Shown piece after piece: positions 35,412 through 44,254 of a stretch of DNA of 64,000 bases. A program made the translations under genes and the position numbers. The stretch is from the NCBI RefSeq assembly GCF_000691165.1, contig NZ_ASJD01000010.1, forward strand, positions 36,640 through 100,639. Reading direction: 5' to 3'. The notes under the pieces are model-generated. The model was not told where the DNA came from. It ran no database searches and saw only the letters and a program-made list of their open reading frames with translations. Positions within the stretch are counted from its first letter, which is position 1; every line of letters begins with the position of its first letter. This stretch comes from Bacillus safensis FO-36b. GTDB taxonomy: Bacteria; Bacillota; Bacilli; Bacillales; Bacillaceae.

Positions 35412-35990
35412 TTAAGGTGTCTCTAAGCCAAGTGCGTAAAGAAGAAATTGCTTCACCTCTCGCTTTTGAATCAGAACCTCTTCTGTATCTGTTTCCGTAA
35501 ATAAATACATTTGCTCAGCAGAAGATTCAAGTAAACCGATAATGAATTTGGCTGCATATTGACAGTTCAAATTCGCACGGACCCTTTTGTCCAGCTTTGC
35601 TTTTTCTAAAAAAGCAGCGACCCATTTGTAAATTGGCTCATAAATATCTTCCCATTCCTTTAAATGCTCGGTGGCGGCTAAGCCTGAGTAGGTCAAGGCA
35701 AGGACATCACGGTATTGCCTTGTAAAAGCGAAAATGAATTCAACAAGCGCATCTGCTTGATCGAGGACATCTGCATGCTGAGTTAATTCCTTTTCGATCG
35801 CAGGCACCATCTGTGCGATCAAATGTTCAGCGATAGCAGGCATGACGGAAAGCTTTGAAGGAAAATATAAATAAAACGTTCCTTGCGCTACTCCTGCTGC
35901 TTTCACAATATCCGAAATGGTCGTCTTTTCGATTCCTTTTTCTTTAAACGCGTCAATCGCAGCAAGCATAATCTTTTCTCGTTTCGACAT
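35412..35990 (-). CDS. TetR-family repressor (YvdT-like)
   Basis: 192-residue regulator with N-terminal helix-turn-helix (REKIMLAAIDAFKEKGIEKT, then ISDIVKAAGVAQGTFYLYF) and a ligand-binding C-terminal helical domain with LTYSGLAATEHLKEWE. Start placed at ATG 35990, preceded by GGTGAT; an in-frame ORF extends about 60 codons upstream but runs through the promoter. Size matches B. subtilis YvdT (about 194 aa). It likely binds the two related palindromes and represses itself and the SMR pair. Confidence 0.85.
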   Translation of the reverse strand: MSKREKIMLAAIDAFKEKGIEKTTISDIVKAAGVAQGTFYLYFPSKLSVMPAIAEHLIAQMVPAIEKELTQHADVLDQADALVEFIFAFTRQYRDVLALTYSGLAATEHLKEWEDIYEPIYKWVAAFLEKAKLDKRVRANLNCQYAAKFIIGLLESSAEQMYLFTETDTEEVLIQKREVKQFLLYALGLETP

Positions 35991-36010
35991 ATCATCACCG
36001 GCCTTAACTG

Positions 36011-36053
36011 ACTGAATGTCATTCAGTTTAGCGAGAAAATGACGATTTGTCAA
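36011..36053 (-). promoter_or_regulatory. tetR promoter with two nested dyads
   Basis: TTGACA (36053-36048), 17 bp, TAAACT (36030-36025). TGACAAATCGTCATTTT over the -35 matches operator 1; a second, different dyad ACTGAATG-T-CATTCAGT (36011-36027) overlaps the -10. Confidence 0.72.
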
Positions 36054-36166
36054 TATGGTTTTCTCTTCATTGAATGTGAGAATAAGTGATGAATAGATGC
36101 GGGCAAGCCTGAATAAGCTGTAAATATGGTCAAGCATCATCATGTGAGAAAGGGGCAGCTTTCTGT

Positions 36167-36712
36167 ATGACATCCAGTGCTATGTTTTCCATTGCTTATT
36201 TTCTCCTGCTCGTCCCGCTCTATTTACATATGAGATACAGACAGGCAAAAAAGCACAATCGTTTTATTTATTTGCGGACAGAATTGGTTCTTGCCAGTCT
36301 GTTTATTTATACGAATGTTTTATTATATTTGACGGTCTTTCCAAATCGTTTTTCCGCCCCAAGAGATCAGGTGAGTGTTAATCTCTTGCCTTTGCAGTCC
36401 ATTTATCAAAATCTTCACGCCTACCATCACGGCTATCCAAATCTTGTCTTTTTAAATTTAGCAGGCAACATATTGTTATTTGTACCACTCGGTTTTTTTC
36501 TATATCAAGCCTTTCGAACCATGCGCTGGCAAAAGGCGGTTCTTGGTGGCTTTCTCCTGTCAACCATGATCGAATTGCTCCAATGGATGTTCTCACAATC
36601 TGGTATCATTACAAGAAGCAGCGATATTGATGATATTCTTTTAAATACACTTGGCACAGCGCTAGGCTGTATCGTGTATCAGATCTATCGAAAAAGGAAG
36701 GAGAAAACCTGA
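36167..36712 (+). CDS. VanZ-like membrane protein
   Basis: 181-residue VanZ-family protein with four or five membrane helices. Family hallmarks: VNLLPLQSIYQ near residue 72, NLAGNILLFVPLGFFL near 100, the FLLSTMIELLQWMF segment and RSSDIDDILLNTLGTALG near the end. VanZ confers low-level teicoplanin resistance in enterococci; most chromosomal relatives have no assigned role. Start ATG follows AAAGGGG. The next gene starts at the base after its stop codon. Confidence 0.85.
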   Translation: MTSSAMFSIAYFLLLVPLYLHMRYRQAKKHNRFIYLRTELVLASLFIYTNVLLYLTVFPNRFSAPRDQVSVNLLPLQSIYQNLHAYHHGYPNLVFLNLAGNILLFVPLGFFLYQAFRTMRWQKAVLGGFLLSTMIELLQWMFSQSGIITRSSDIDDILLNTLGTALGCIVYQIYRKRKEKT

Positions 36713-37177
36713 GTGAAGCGAGTTTGTATCATTCCATGTGGCGCGAAGAAAATTTGGGACGTCGATCCAGAAGCAGGGAGCCAGCCGGCGAACCTCGTTT
36801 ATTTAAGTCCGCTGCATCAGCGTACGAAAAGCTATGCCCAAACTTTTTTTTCAGACTGGATGATCTTATCAGCGAAGCACGGGTTCTTAAAGGCAGATGA
36901 TATCATACATGAAAATTATGATGTTGCTTTTGGTACACCCCATGCTAAGCAGATCACACGAGAAGAACTGAGCCAGCAATTTCATCAAAAAAATCTTTTC
37001 GCATATGATGAATTGGTGGTACTAGGTGGAAAGAAATATCGAAAAGTGATCCACCCTTTATTACAGCCTCATCAAAAAGCAAATTATCCGCTGGCTCCAT
37101 ATAAAGGAATTGGCTACATGCTTCAGGCGTTACATCAAGCAGTGGAATCAAAAATAGAACTTCCGCCGCATATTTAA
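36713..37177 (+). CDS. DUF6884/YaaA-like protein
   Basis: 154-residue cytosolic protein with GTG start directly following the VanZ stop (AAGGAG ribosome site inside the end of that gene). N-terminal RVCIIPCGAKKIWD matches the conserved Cys-Gly-x-K-K of the DUF6884/YaaA-like group, and WMILSAKHGFLKADDII is the second hallmark. Proteins of this type occur in peroxide stress and nucleic-acid modification contexts; no activity is assigned here. Cotranscribed with the VanZ gene. Confidence 0.7.
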   Translation: MKRVCIIPCGAKKIWDVDPEAGSQPANLVYLSPLHQRTKSYAQTFFSDWMILSAKHGFLKADDIIHENYDVAFGTPHAKQITREELSQQFHQKNLFAYDELVVLGGKKYRKVIHPLLQPHQKANYPLAPYKGIGYMLQALHQAVESKIELPPHI

Positions 37178-37329
37178 CACATTCACATCTACCGGTAAGC
37201 AGGGTTTTGATCATTAAAAAGAGAATAATTGAAATAGCGATGCTGATTGTTTCATATCTTTTCAGCAGCCACTAGGATGCCCGTATCGCTCGGGTGAAGT
37301 GGCTCAATGAAAAAGGGAGGCGTATGAAC

Positions 37330-37959
37330 ATGACAACCATCTATTTAGCTGGTGATTCGACCGTTTCATCATATCCAGATCGTCCTGTTCAAGGAGGATG
37401 GGGAGAGTTTTTACACCGCTATACAGCGCAAGGGGTGAACGTCGAGAACCGTGCCATTGGTGGAAGAAGCTCAAAAACATTCATTGAAGAAGGACGCCTT
37501 GATGACATATTGGCTGACATTCAGCCAGGAGACTGGCTTTTCACACAAATGGGGCACAATGATGCTTCCAAGGAAAAGCCTGAGCGGCATACAGATCCTT
37601 TCACGACGTATAAAAGCTACCTGTCTCAATATATTCATGGAGCAAGAGCAAAGGGGGCAACACCACTTTTACTCACGCCAGTCGGCCGTTTTCATGAAAA
37701 AGACGGAGAATTTATCAATGATTTTCCTGATTACTGTGCCGCTATGAAAGAACTAGCTGATGAAGAAGAAGTCCTTCTTGTTGATTTAAATACGGCAAGC
37801 CTTCAGTTTTATCAAATTTCCGGTATAGAGAAAACGACTTCTTACTTTATGCTGTCAACAGGAATTGAGGACCGCACGCATTTTACAAAAGAAGGCGCAG
37901 ATGCGATTGCAAGACTTGTTTCTCTTGAATTAAAAGACCTTGGTTTAACCATTGTGTGA
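37330..37959 (+). CDS. GDSL/SGNH hydrolase, rhamnogalacturonan acetylesterase type
   Basis: 209-residue cytosolic SGNH esterase. Block I AGDSTVSSYP carries the nucleophile Ser; the block II Gly is in NRAIGGRSSKTF; block III is MGHNDASKE; the catalytic Asp/His are in DRTHFTKEGA near the C-terminus. These match B. subtilis RhgT/YesY, which deacetylate rhamnogalacturonan. No signal peptide. Start selected at the ATG nine nt after GGGAGG; another ATG six nt upstream is possible. Stands alone with its own terminator. Confidence 0.85.
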   Translation: MTTIYLAGDSTVSSYPDRPVQGGWGEFLHRYTAQGVNVENRAIGGRSSKTFIEEGRLDDILADIQPGDWLFTQMGHNDASKEKPERHTDPFTTYKSYLSQYIHGARAKGATPLLLTPVGRFHEKDGEFINDFPDYCAAMKELADEEEVLLVDLNTASLQFYQISGIEKTTSYFMLSTGIEDRTHFTKEGADAIARLVSLELKDLGLTIV

Positions 37960-37965
37960 TGGATG

Positions 37966-38000
37966 ACAGGACGAGTGAGCGCTCGTCCTGTTCTTTTTTT
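37966..38000 (+). terminator. Terminator of the GDSL gene
   Basis: ACAGGACGAG / CTCGTCCTGT ten-bp perfect stem, then TCTTTTTTT. Confidence 0.92.
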
Positions 38001-38011
38001 GAAGAAAGCTA

Positions 38012-38070
38012 TTGATTCCCTTCACTAGAGTAGACTACAATAGACACATATGATAATGAGAATCAATATC
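38012..38070 (+). promoter_or_regulatory. Promoter and Fur box of ycgT
   Basis: TTGATT (38012-38017), 18 bp, TACAAT (38036-38041), then a 19-bp site at 38052-38070 matching 17 of 19 positions of the classical Fur box GATAATGATAATCATTATC. Confidence 0.82.
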
Positions 38071-38112
38071 ACTGAAAAATAGATCATTCGATGGAAAACT
38101 GGAGGGACTCAA

Positions 38113-39153
38113 ATGACAGATCAGCTTGAATTGTTTGACGTCACCATTATTGGCGGCGGTCCAGCAGGCATGTACACCGCCTTTTATAGTGGGATGCGGG
38201 ACTTAAAGACGAAGGTACTTGAGTACAACGAAAGCCTTGGCGGGAAAATCCTTCTTTATCCTGAAAAGGTCATTTGGGATGTCGGCGGTTTGCCGCCAAC
38301 AAGAGGAGAACAGCTGATACAGCAGCTGGAAACACAGGCGAAAACATTTGAACCAGAGATTGCACTGAATCAAAAAATCACGTCATTTGAGCGAGATGAA
38401 CATAATCATATCCTGCTGACGGCTGAAAATGGTGATCGTCATTTGACAAAGACCCTCATATTAGCGATGGGTCACGGCATTCCAGTTCAGCGGAAACTTG
38501 AAATCGAGGATGCAGACCGCTATGAAGTGACAAACCTTTATTACACTGTCCAGGAGCTTAAGACATTTGCAGGGAAGCGGGTTGTGATTTCTGGAGGCGG
38601 CGACTCAGCGGTTGACTGGGCCAATGCTCTTGCACCGATTGCTGAAAGTGTCACCGTCGTGCATCGCCGAGACATGTTTGGCGGACATGAGAAAAACGTC
38701 GCCAACATGAAGGCAACTTGCAAACGAATTTTAACCCCGCATGAACTAACAGAGCTGCATGGTCAAGGCGACAAAATTGCTGCGGTCACCATTCAAAACA
38801 TAGAGACAGGTGAAAAAGAACGAATCGAAACAGATGCTGTGATCGTCAATCACGGGATGAAAGGCGATTTAAGCGTTCTATCGGAATGGGGTCTTAAGCA
38901 AGGTGAATGGGGACTGATCGAGGTCAATGAAAAAATGGAAACCAATTTACCGGGGGTCTATGCGGTAGGCGACTTGTGTACACATAAAAGCAAGGTCCGC
39001 TTAATTGCCGGCACGTTTGTTGATGGAGTCAATGCACTGAATAGCGCGAAGCTTTACATCGAACCAGAAGCTGAAAAAGTGGCGTACGTTTCCTCTCATA
39101 ACGAACGCTTTAAAGAGAAAAACAAAGAATTACAAACGGCTGGAGCTCGTTAA
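38113..39153 (+). CDS. ycgT: Ferredoxin-NADP+ reductase, YcgT/YumC type
   Basis: 346-residue FAD flavoprotein moving electrons between NADPH and ferredoxin or flavodoxin, thioredoxin-reductase-like but without the redox CxxC. FAD-binding [14 protein letters not shown] at residue 11, NADPH-binding [17 protein letters not shown] near 157, and the FAD C-terminal [11 protein letters not shown] near 284. The Fur box in its promoter fits the iron-responsive B. subtilis paralogue YcgT rather than the housekeeping YumC. The enzyme may supply electrons for siderophore-iron or haem release. Confidence 0.85.
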   Translation: MTDQLELFDVTIIGGGPAGMYTAFYSGMRDLKTKVLEYNESLGGKILLYPEKVIWDVGGLPPTRGEQLIQQLETQAKTFEPEIALNQKITSFERDEHNHILLTAENGDRHLTKTLILAMGHGIPVQRKLEIEDADRYEVTNLYYTVQELKTFAGKRVVISGGGDSAVDWANALAPIAESVTVVHRRDMFGGHEKNVANMKATCKRILTPHELTELHGQGDKIAAVTIQNIETGEKERIETDAVIVNHGMKGDLSVLSEWGLKQGEWGLIEVNEKMETNLPGVYAVGDLCTHKSKVRLIAGTFVDGVNALNSAKLYIEPEAEKVAYVSSHNERFKEKNKELQTAGAR

Positions 39154-39172
39154 ATCATTCAAATAACATAGC

Positions 39173-39210
39173 AAAAGTGCTGCCCGCATCGCATGTGGCA
39201 GCACTTTTTA
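39173..39210. terminator. Terminator between ycgT and the YnfA-family gene
   Basis: Twelve-bp stem AAAAGTGCTGCC / GGCAGCACTTTT; T-run on the + side and A-run on the other allow bidirectional use. Confidence 0.9.
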
Positions 39211-39220
39211 TATGGGTCCA

Positions 39221-39547
39221 TTAACTGCGAGGCGCAAATAACATCACACTGACTCCAGCCAAACAAATCAAAGCACCCATCCAGTCATATAGATCAGGTG
39301 TTTTTCGATCGACCCACCAGCCCCAGAATACAGCAAGAATGACAAAAACACCGCCATAGGCAGCATAAACCCGTCCGAAAGTCGGGAACTGCTGGAAGGT
39401 TGGAATGATGCCATATGCAACCAAGATGAGGCTGCCGGCGATTCCGAAGCTGACAGGCTTTGCTTCACGCAGCCAAAGCCATACCAAATAGCCGCCGCCA
39501 ATTTCTGCTAAACCTGCTAATAAAAAAAGAACAATCGTCACCATCAT
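39221..39547 (-). CDS. UPF0060 (YnfA) membrane protein
   Basis: 108-residue four-helix membrane protein of the YnfA/UPF0060 family, distantly SMR-like. Hallmarks: [18 protein letters not shown] near residue 9, the [12 protein letters not shown] segment near 62 and [13 protein letters not shown] near 83. Start set at ATG 39547, seven nt after TTGGAGTG; eight codons upstream are also open. The transport role of this family is not firmly established. Confidence 0.85.
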   Translation of the reverse strand: MMVTIVLFLLAGLAEIGGGYLVWLWLREAKPVSFGIAGSLILVAYGIIPTFQQFPTFGRVYAAYGGVFVILAVFWGWWVDRKTPDLYDWMGALICLAGVSVMLFAPRS

Positions 39548-39611
39548 ATACGGACACTCCAATTTCTCCAATTTACACCCTATTATGACATGAGGAAAGA
39601 ATGCGTTCTAC

Positions 39612-39626
39612 CTCAATTGAATTGAG
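39612..39626. promoter_or_regulatory. Palindrome upstream of the YnfA-family gene
   Basis: Perfect 15-bp dyad CTCAATT-G-AATTGAG about 65 bp upstream of the start codon, a possible regulator site. The rest of 39627-39904 shows no gene. Confidence 0.35.
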
Positions 39627-39904
39627 AGGGAGACGAGAGTTTGCTAAAATCAGCTGATCAGAGAGTGGTCACACATGGATTCTTGACTTTTGTACCACGA
39701 GTGATCCAAATGGTCTGTTATGTCGTAAAGTAAGTACATTCTCATGAGGAGCACACTTCCCTTTTTCAGCGCTCTTTTTTTCTCCTTGAAAAAAGAGTAA
39801 AGTACAAGGTAGGCTTATTTCAGTAAATCGAGTGATAAGCAATACGTGAAGGATTTCATGATGAATACGCATGCTCTTTCTCATGAAAAAGGAAGGAGAT
39901 GACC

Positions 39905-40471
39905 ATGGACACATTGCAAGATTTTGAGCTGTATCAAAAGATCAAATATGATCGTCACAAGCCCTCGCTTGAAGTGCTGTACGATCGCTATGAACGTGTG
40001 TTATATTCGTTTATTTATAAAATGACTGGCAACCGTGAGCTCGCGGAGGAAGTGCTTCAAGAGGTCTTCATCAAGCTCTGGCGCGGCATAGGAGAATATC
40101 ATACGGATAAAGGGAAATTCTCCTCGTGGTTATTTATGATGTCACGCAACACGGCCATTGATCTCATAAGAAAGAACCGGAATGAAACGGCTTTGGAAGA
40201 TGAGCAGATTGAATATTTAGCTGATCATCAAGAAGATATATCAAAAGAAGTAGAATGGAACGAGGAAAAACAAATCATACGTGAAGCAGTATCTACATTG
40301 TCAAAAGAACAGCAAACCATCATAGAAGATGTCTATTTTAAAGGGATGACACAAAAGAGCATCGCGGACAAGCTGGGCATCCCTATTGGTACGGTAAAAG
40401 GAAGGGTTCGATTGTCATTGAAGCATTTGCGATCGAAACTGTCTCGCGGAGGAAAGGAGGAAGAGGCATGA
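39905..40471 (+). CDS. ECF sigma factor
   Basis: 188-residue extracytoplasmic-function RNA polymerase sigma subunit. Region 2 spans LYDRYERVLYSFIYKMTGN to LLRK-type helices with ELAEEVLQEVFIKLW and the region 2.4 SWLFMMSRNTAIDLIRK; region 4 holds LSKEQQTIIEDVYFKGMTQ and the helix-turn-helix IADKLGIPIGTVKGRVR. Start is ATG 39905, six nt after AAGGAG. The 4-nt overlap with the next gene, a zinc-finger anti-sigma, marks a classical sigma/anti-sigma unit of the SigK/RskA type. Its regulon is unknown. Confidence 0.9.
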   Translation: MDTLQDFELYQKIKYDRHKPSLEVLYDRYERVLYSFIYKMTGNRELAEEVLQEVFIKLWRGIGEYHTDKGKFSSWLFMMSRNTAIDLIRKNRNETALEDEQIEYLADHQEDISKEVEWNEEKQIIREAVSTLSKEQQTIIEDVYFKGMTQKSIADKLGIPIGTVKGRVRLSLKHLRSKLSRGGKEEEA

Positions 40472-41214
40472 CTCAGTGTAAACATCAAGTGATTGATTAT
40501 TTCAACGGGCATTTACAAGGAGAAGAAAAAACGCAATTTGAAGAGCACATCAAGCACTGCTCAGCTTGCAAAGAAGAGCTTGAAGAATTAACATCGCTCA
40601 TGTCTGACATTCCATTTCTAGCAGGTGACCAAACACCTCCGGCAGGGATGAAAGACCGTATTTTATCCCAGGTGTTTGAAGAAGAGACAGTCGAAGAAAA
40701 GAACAGCCATAAAAAAGAGCTCAAGGCTGCACCTGAGCCAAACGAAATCAAACCGCTGCAAAAGAAACGAAACCAGTGGCTCTTACCGCTCGTTGCGGCA
40801 CTGCTTCTCATATCAGCAGCTGGAAATGTGTATTTCTTATCGAATGGAAAAGAACAGGCGGAAGAACCTGTCAGGGTTGTTGCCACAAAATCATTGGCAT
40901 CGGCCGCATCACCAAAAACGACAGGTGCTTTTTCAGTAATAGAGCATAACGGTAAAAAAGAACTTGTGGTGAGTGCAGACGGATTAAAGGGTCAGCTTGA
41001 TTCATCTGCTGTTTATCAAGTGTGGCTCATTAAAGGAGATCAGCCGGTGCCAGCCGGTGCCTTTAAAACAGATAACAAGGGGGAAGGAACCGTCACCTAT
41101 GCGTTATCTGAAAAAGAAGCAGGCGAATCATGGGATACCGTGGCTGTTACACTTGAACCGAAAAAGGATAACAAGCTCCCGCAAGGCCCTGTCGTACTAA
41201 GCGCTGCTTTTTAA
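40468..41214 (+). CDS. Membrane anti-sigma factor with zinc finger and RskA C-terminal domain
   Basis: 248-residue anti-sigma. N-terminal ZAS zinc motif CKHQVIDYFNGHL followed by EEHIKHCSACKEEL (H-x3-C-x2-C) binds the sigma factor; one membrane helix near residues 109-129 (LLPLVAALLLISAAGN); extracellular RskA/anti-sigma-K domain with YQVWLIKGDQPVPAG near 190 and VTLEPK near 233. Overlaps the sigma gene by four nt. The signal is probably sensed outside the cell and relayed by regulated proteolysis, as known for this class. Confidence 0.88.
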   Translation: MTQCKHQVIDYFNGHLQGEEKTQFEEHIKHCSACKEELEELTSLMSDIPFLAGDQTPPAGMKDRILSQVFEEETVEEKNSHKKELKAAPEPNEIKPLQKKRNQWLLPLVAALLLISAAGNVYFLSNGKEQAEEPVRVVATKSLASAASPKTTGAFSVIEHNGKKELVVSADGLKGQLDSSAVYQVWLIKGDQPVPAGAFKTDNKGEGTVTYALSEKEAGESWDTVAVTLEPKKDNKLPQGPVVLSAAF

Positions 41215-41228
41215 GCTTGATTCATGAA

Positions 41229-41257
41229 AAGGATGCCTTCTTGGGGCATTCTTTTTT
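41229..41257 (+). terminator. Terminator of the sigma/anti-sigma operon
   Basis: AAAGGATGCC / GGCATTCTTTTTT hairpin with a short loop. Confidence 0.75.
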
Positions 41258-41314
41258 GATAGCGAAGGGGAACATTTTGGCAATTGAAACGTAGTACATA
41301 CGGAGGTGAAACAC

Positions 41315-41818
41315 ATGAAAACATCTATAGAAAAAGACCTATTTCTTTTATCAGTCAGACACGCATTGATTGCCATTTATTTTCTTGTGATCCCATTTGC
41401 AGTCCCAATTTTTTATCACCCATCTCCTTTATCGATAGCGCTTATTGCACTATTTATAACTCATAACTTAGCAGAAAGTATCATTTGGTTCTACAAATCG
41501 AGAAAAATTAGAAAGCACCAATCTGGTGATTTATTAAAACGAGGGCAGCTCCTTAGCCAGCTCGTGCAAAGAGTTGAACAGCTCATCATCCTCGGTTTTG
41601 TGATTCTTTTGATCAATGAATGGATACAAGGAAGGGCGGATCTATCTACACTCTCATTCACTCTTTTTCTATTGACCGTTGTTTTTCTCCAGCACGTCCA
41701 GTTTTATTACGTTCAGCTATTTTTTAAAACGAGCAGCTGGTTCACTTATGTTCCTTCTTTGCAAAAGGCACGTCCTTCATACATGGCGAGGGAGCGAAAC
41801 GCCCTGAAAAGGTCATAA
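41315..41818 (+). CDS. Four-helix membrane protein
   Basis: 167-residue integral membrane protein of unknown family with helices near 15-35, 40-58, 88-106 and 115-135 and a basic C-terminal tail (MARERNALKRS). Start ATG lies eight nt after GGAGG; a GTG three codons earlier overlaps the ribosome site. It follows the sigma/anti-sigma operon by 100 nt after a terminator, so a link to that sigma factor is possible but not shown. Confidence 0.6.
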   Translation: MKTSIEKDLFLLSVRHALIAIYFLVIPFAVPIFYHPSPLSIALIALFITHNLAESIIWFYKSRKIRKHQSGDLLKRGQLLSQLVQRVEQLIILGFVILLINEWIQGRADLSTLSFTLFLLTVVFLQHVQFYYVQLFFKTSSWFTYVPSLQKARPSYMARERNALKRS

Positions 41819-41908
41819 ATGTGCCGTCATTCGTTTGATCCAGCCATAAACATCAGAAAATTATGATAAAATGTGGAAAGAAAGAATGGAGAAGGGGAGT
41901 GCGAACGA

Positions 41909-42934
41909 GTGAAAGCAGTTGGACTATTGGAGTATTTGCCGATTGAGCATGAGCAAAGCCTGATGGATCAGGAGGTCGAAAAGCCTAAAGCGTCTGGCAG
42001 AGATGTACTGGTGAAGGTAGAAGCTGTGTCCGTGAATCCAGTTGATACAAAGGTGAGATCACCGAAGGATCAGAAGGAAGAAAAACTGAAAATACTAGGC
42101 TATGATGCAAGCGGTACGGTTGTTGAAGTGGGTGAATCGTGTACATTGTTTCAGCCAGGTGATCACGTATACTATGCGGGAGATATTACGCGTCAAGGCT
42201 CGAATAGTGAATACCAGCTTGTGGATGAACGTATTGTGGCGAAAAAGCCTGCCAATTTATCCTTTGCAGAAGCAGCCGCAATGCCTCTTACAACAATTAC
42301 GGCTTATGAGGCTTTATTTGACCGGATGCATATGAAGCGGAATGCTGAAGGCTCAACCTTGCTGATCATTGGTGGTGCAGGCGGTGTTGGTTCTATCGCC
42401 ATTCAACTAGCTAAATTAGCGAAGGCAACTGTGATCGCTACCGCATCAAGACCAGAAACAAAAGAGTGGTGTCTGTCATTAGGTGCCGATCATATCATTG
42501 ATCATCATCAGCCCCTTTTAGCGCAGCTAGAGGAAAAAGGAATCGGCGAAGTGGATTTTATTTTATGCTTAAATGATACAGATGGACATTTCAAAGGCAT
42601 GGCAGAAGCCATCAAACCGCAAGGAACGATCTGTACCATTGTCGAAAACCAGCACAAGCTAGACATTCAATTACTCAAAAATAAAAGTGCGGCATTTGTA
42701 TGGGAATTCATGTTCACACGCCCTATGTTTGAAACAGCGGACATGATCAAACAGCATGAGCTTTTGACAGAGGCGGGTGAGTTATTTGAGCAGGGAAAAA
42801 TAACGCATACTTTAACAAAGGTTCTCAGTCCGATCAATGCTGCTAACTTGAAGCAGGCACATCAAACGCTTGAGCAAGGAAAGATGATTGGCAAATTTGT
42901 ACTTGAAGGATTTGAGAAAGGGGAGAACGTATGA
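41909..42934 (+). CDS. Zinc-type alcohol dehydrogenase-like / quinone oxidoreductase
   Basis: 341-residue medium-chain reductase. N-terminal GroES-like domain (VLVKVEAVSVNPVDTKVR) and Rossmann domain with LIIGGAGGVGSIAIQLAK near residue 153. It lacks the structural zinc Cys cluster, so it belongs to the NAD(P)H-dependent quinone or enone reductase side of the family. Start is GTG after GGGGAGTG. The stop overlaps the yfiT start by four nt, so the two genes are translationally coupled. Substrate unknown. Confidence 0.8.
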   Translation: MKAVGLLEYLPIEHEQSLMDQEVEKPKASGRDVLVKVEAVSVNPVDTKVRSPKDQKEEKLKILGYDASGTVVEVGESCTLFQPGDHVYYAGDITRQGSNSEYQLVDERIVAKKPANLSFAEAAAMPLTTITAYEALFDRMHMKRNAEGSTLLIIGGAGGVGSIAIQLAKLAKATVIATASRPETKEWCLSLGADHIIDHHQPLLAQLEEKGIGEVDFILCLNDTDGHFKGMAEAIKPQGTICTIVENQHKLDIQLLKNKSAAFVWEFMFTRPMFETADMIKQHELLTEAGELFEQGKITHTLTKVLSPINAANLKQAHQTLEQGKMIGKFVLEGFEKGENV

Positions 42935-43458
42935 CGTCATTACAATATCCGATTGGCTTATATGAACCGGTTGAAACAAAAACGAAAGCACAGCTTGAAG
43001 CATGGATTGATCAGCTGGCTGCAATCCCCGAAGAGTATGAAGCGGTGACCGCACCGCTTACAGATGCTCAGCTTGATACACCTTATCGGCCGGGAGGATG
43101 GACTGTTCGTCAGCTCATTCACCACGTAGCAGACAGCCATCTGAATGCATACTTACGATTCAAACTTGCTTTGACAGAAGATACACCGGACATACGTCCA
43201 TATGATCAGGAGGGATTTGCCTCACTTCCTGACAGCAAGGCGCCCATTAGTTTATCCCTGCCTTTGATCAGCAGTCTGCATCGCAGGTGGGTGTCTTTAC
43301 TGCGGGGAATGTCAGAGGATGACTTCAACGCTTCTTATTATCACCCTGCCGATCAACAAACGGTGTCCTTATATAATGCAGCAGGAATGTATGTCTGGCA
43401 TTCAAAGCATCACCTTGCCCATATCACGGAATTAATCAAAAGAAATCAGTGGAATTAA
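42931..43458 (+). CDS. yfiT: DinB-fold metal-dependent protein YfiT (bacillithiol transferase family)
   Basis: 175-residue four-helix-bundle protein; B. subtilis YfiT has a crystal structure with a metal held by three His, and the family includes bacillithiol S-transferases (BstA). The likely ligands are His in LIHHVADSH near residue 66 and two in WHSKHHLAHI near 158. RPGGWTVRQLIHHV is the typical YfiT motif. Start ATG follows GGGGAG. Coupled to the upstream reductase and followed by a small membrane protein. Confidence 0.87.
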   Translation: MTSLQYPIGLYEPVETKTKAQLEAWIDQLAAIPEEYEAVTAPLTDAQLDTPYRPGGWTVRQLIHHVADSHLNAYLRFKLALTEDTPDIRPYDQEGFASLPDSKAPISLSLPLISSLHRRWVSLLRGMSEDDFNASYYHPADQQTVSLYNAAGMYVWHSKHHLAHITELIKRNQWN

Positions 43459-43470
43459 AGGAGTAAACGC

Positions 43471-43752
43471 ATGTCTGGTAGAAGAATTGTCGGCGCCATG
43501 TTTATCTGTATGGCGGGATTGTTTTATATAGCGAAATATGTTCTTTTTGAGATACGTTATAGTAACAGCTTAGGCTCAGAAAGAACGATTGAGGAACTTG
43601 AACAGCTGCTTCCTGGCGGTACGTGGATTAGCATCTTTTTTCTCATCATTGGCTTAGCCTATCTTTTATGGGATGACAGGGAAGTTCTTCAAAAAAATTT
43701 CGTCCTCTCAGATAAACAAGTAGAAGAAATAAAAAAGACGGACCTCAAGTGA
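43471..43752 (+). CDS. Small two-helix membrane protein
   Basis: 93-residue hypothetical protein with helices near 6-25 and 53-66, and a polar C-terminus. Twelve nt after yfiT, so probably in the same operon. The ribosome site overlaps the yfiT stop (AAAGGAG). No family recognised. Confidence 0.6.
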   Translation: MSGRRIVGAMFICMAGLFYIAKYVLFEIRYSNSLGSERTIEELEQLLPGGTWISIFFLIIGLAYLLWDDREVLQKNFVLSDKQVEEIKKTDLK

Positions 43753-43764
43753 CCGTCTTTTTTC
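43732..43764. terminator. Terminator after the yfiT operon
   Basis: AAAAAGACGG / CCGTCTTTTT stem with an 11-nt loop; flanks allow use by convergent yfiV too. Confidence 0.85.
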
Positions 43765-43774
43765 CTTTTCATAT

Positions 43775-44254
43775 TTAGCCGCGTTCAGGACGCAGTGCTT
43801 TTTCTAAGATAGCAAGGCCTTCATTGACTTTTTCTTTTTCCTCGTCATTGAGCCGCTGCAGGGAATTTTTGATTTTTTCGTGTCCTTTTTGATAAATACT
43901 TCTGAAAATATTTTTCGCTTCCTCTGTCAGCTCTACGACAATGATTCTCCGGTCACGCTCAGAGTGCTTTCGCACGACAAAGTTAGATTGTTCTAACCGG
44001 TCAAGCAGGCCTGTCATATTGGACAAAGAAGCGCCCATTTTTTCAGCGATTTCGGATACTTTGAGAGAGCCATGGTTATTGAGCAGCATGAGCACCTTCA
44101 TTTGAGGCATACTCATATCAAGCTTCATCCATTCAGAAACATCTCCAAGACCTGCAGCTGTGAGCACTTTCATATAAAGAACCCATGTCTTTTTTTCTTC
44201 TGGAGATAGAATCTCTTCTTTTAATACGGTGGTGTCATGAATATTATATTCCAC
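43775..44254 (-). CDS. yfiV: MarR-family regulator YfiV
   Basis: 159-residue winged-helix repressor. Recognition region: LKVSEIAEKMGASLSNMTGL with LLDRLEQSNFVVRKHSERDRR forming the wing (DRR motif near residue 110). No sensor Cys of the OhrR type is evident near the N-terminus, so ligand binding is more likely. Divergent from mprF with 168 bp between, as yfiV lies near yfiX/mprF in B. subtilis. Its target might be itself or mprF; not shown by sequence. Confidence 0.85.
   Translation of the reverse strand: MEYNIHDTTVLKEEILSPEEKKTWVLYMKVLTAAGLGDVSEWMKLDMSMPQMKVLMLLNNHGSLKVSEIAEKMGASLSNMTGLLDRLEQSNFVVRKHSERDRRIIVVELTEEAKNIFRSIYQKGHEKIKNSLQRLNDEEKEKVNEGLAILEKALRPERG

Noticed and set aside
35991..36173. 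N-terminal extension of the TetR gene to 36173
   Set aside because: Would translate through a good -35/-10 promoter and two operators; ATG 35990 fits family length.
39669..39914. 81-codon minus-strand ORF before the ECF sigma gene
   Set aside because: Crosses the ribosome site of the sigma gene, no start signal, no recognisable protein pattern.
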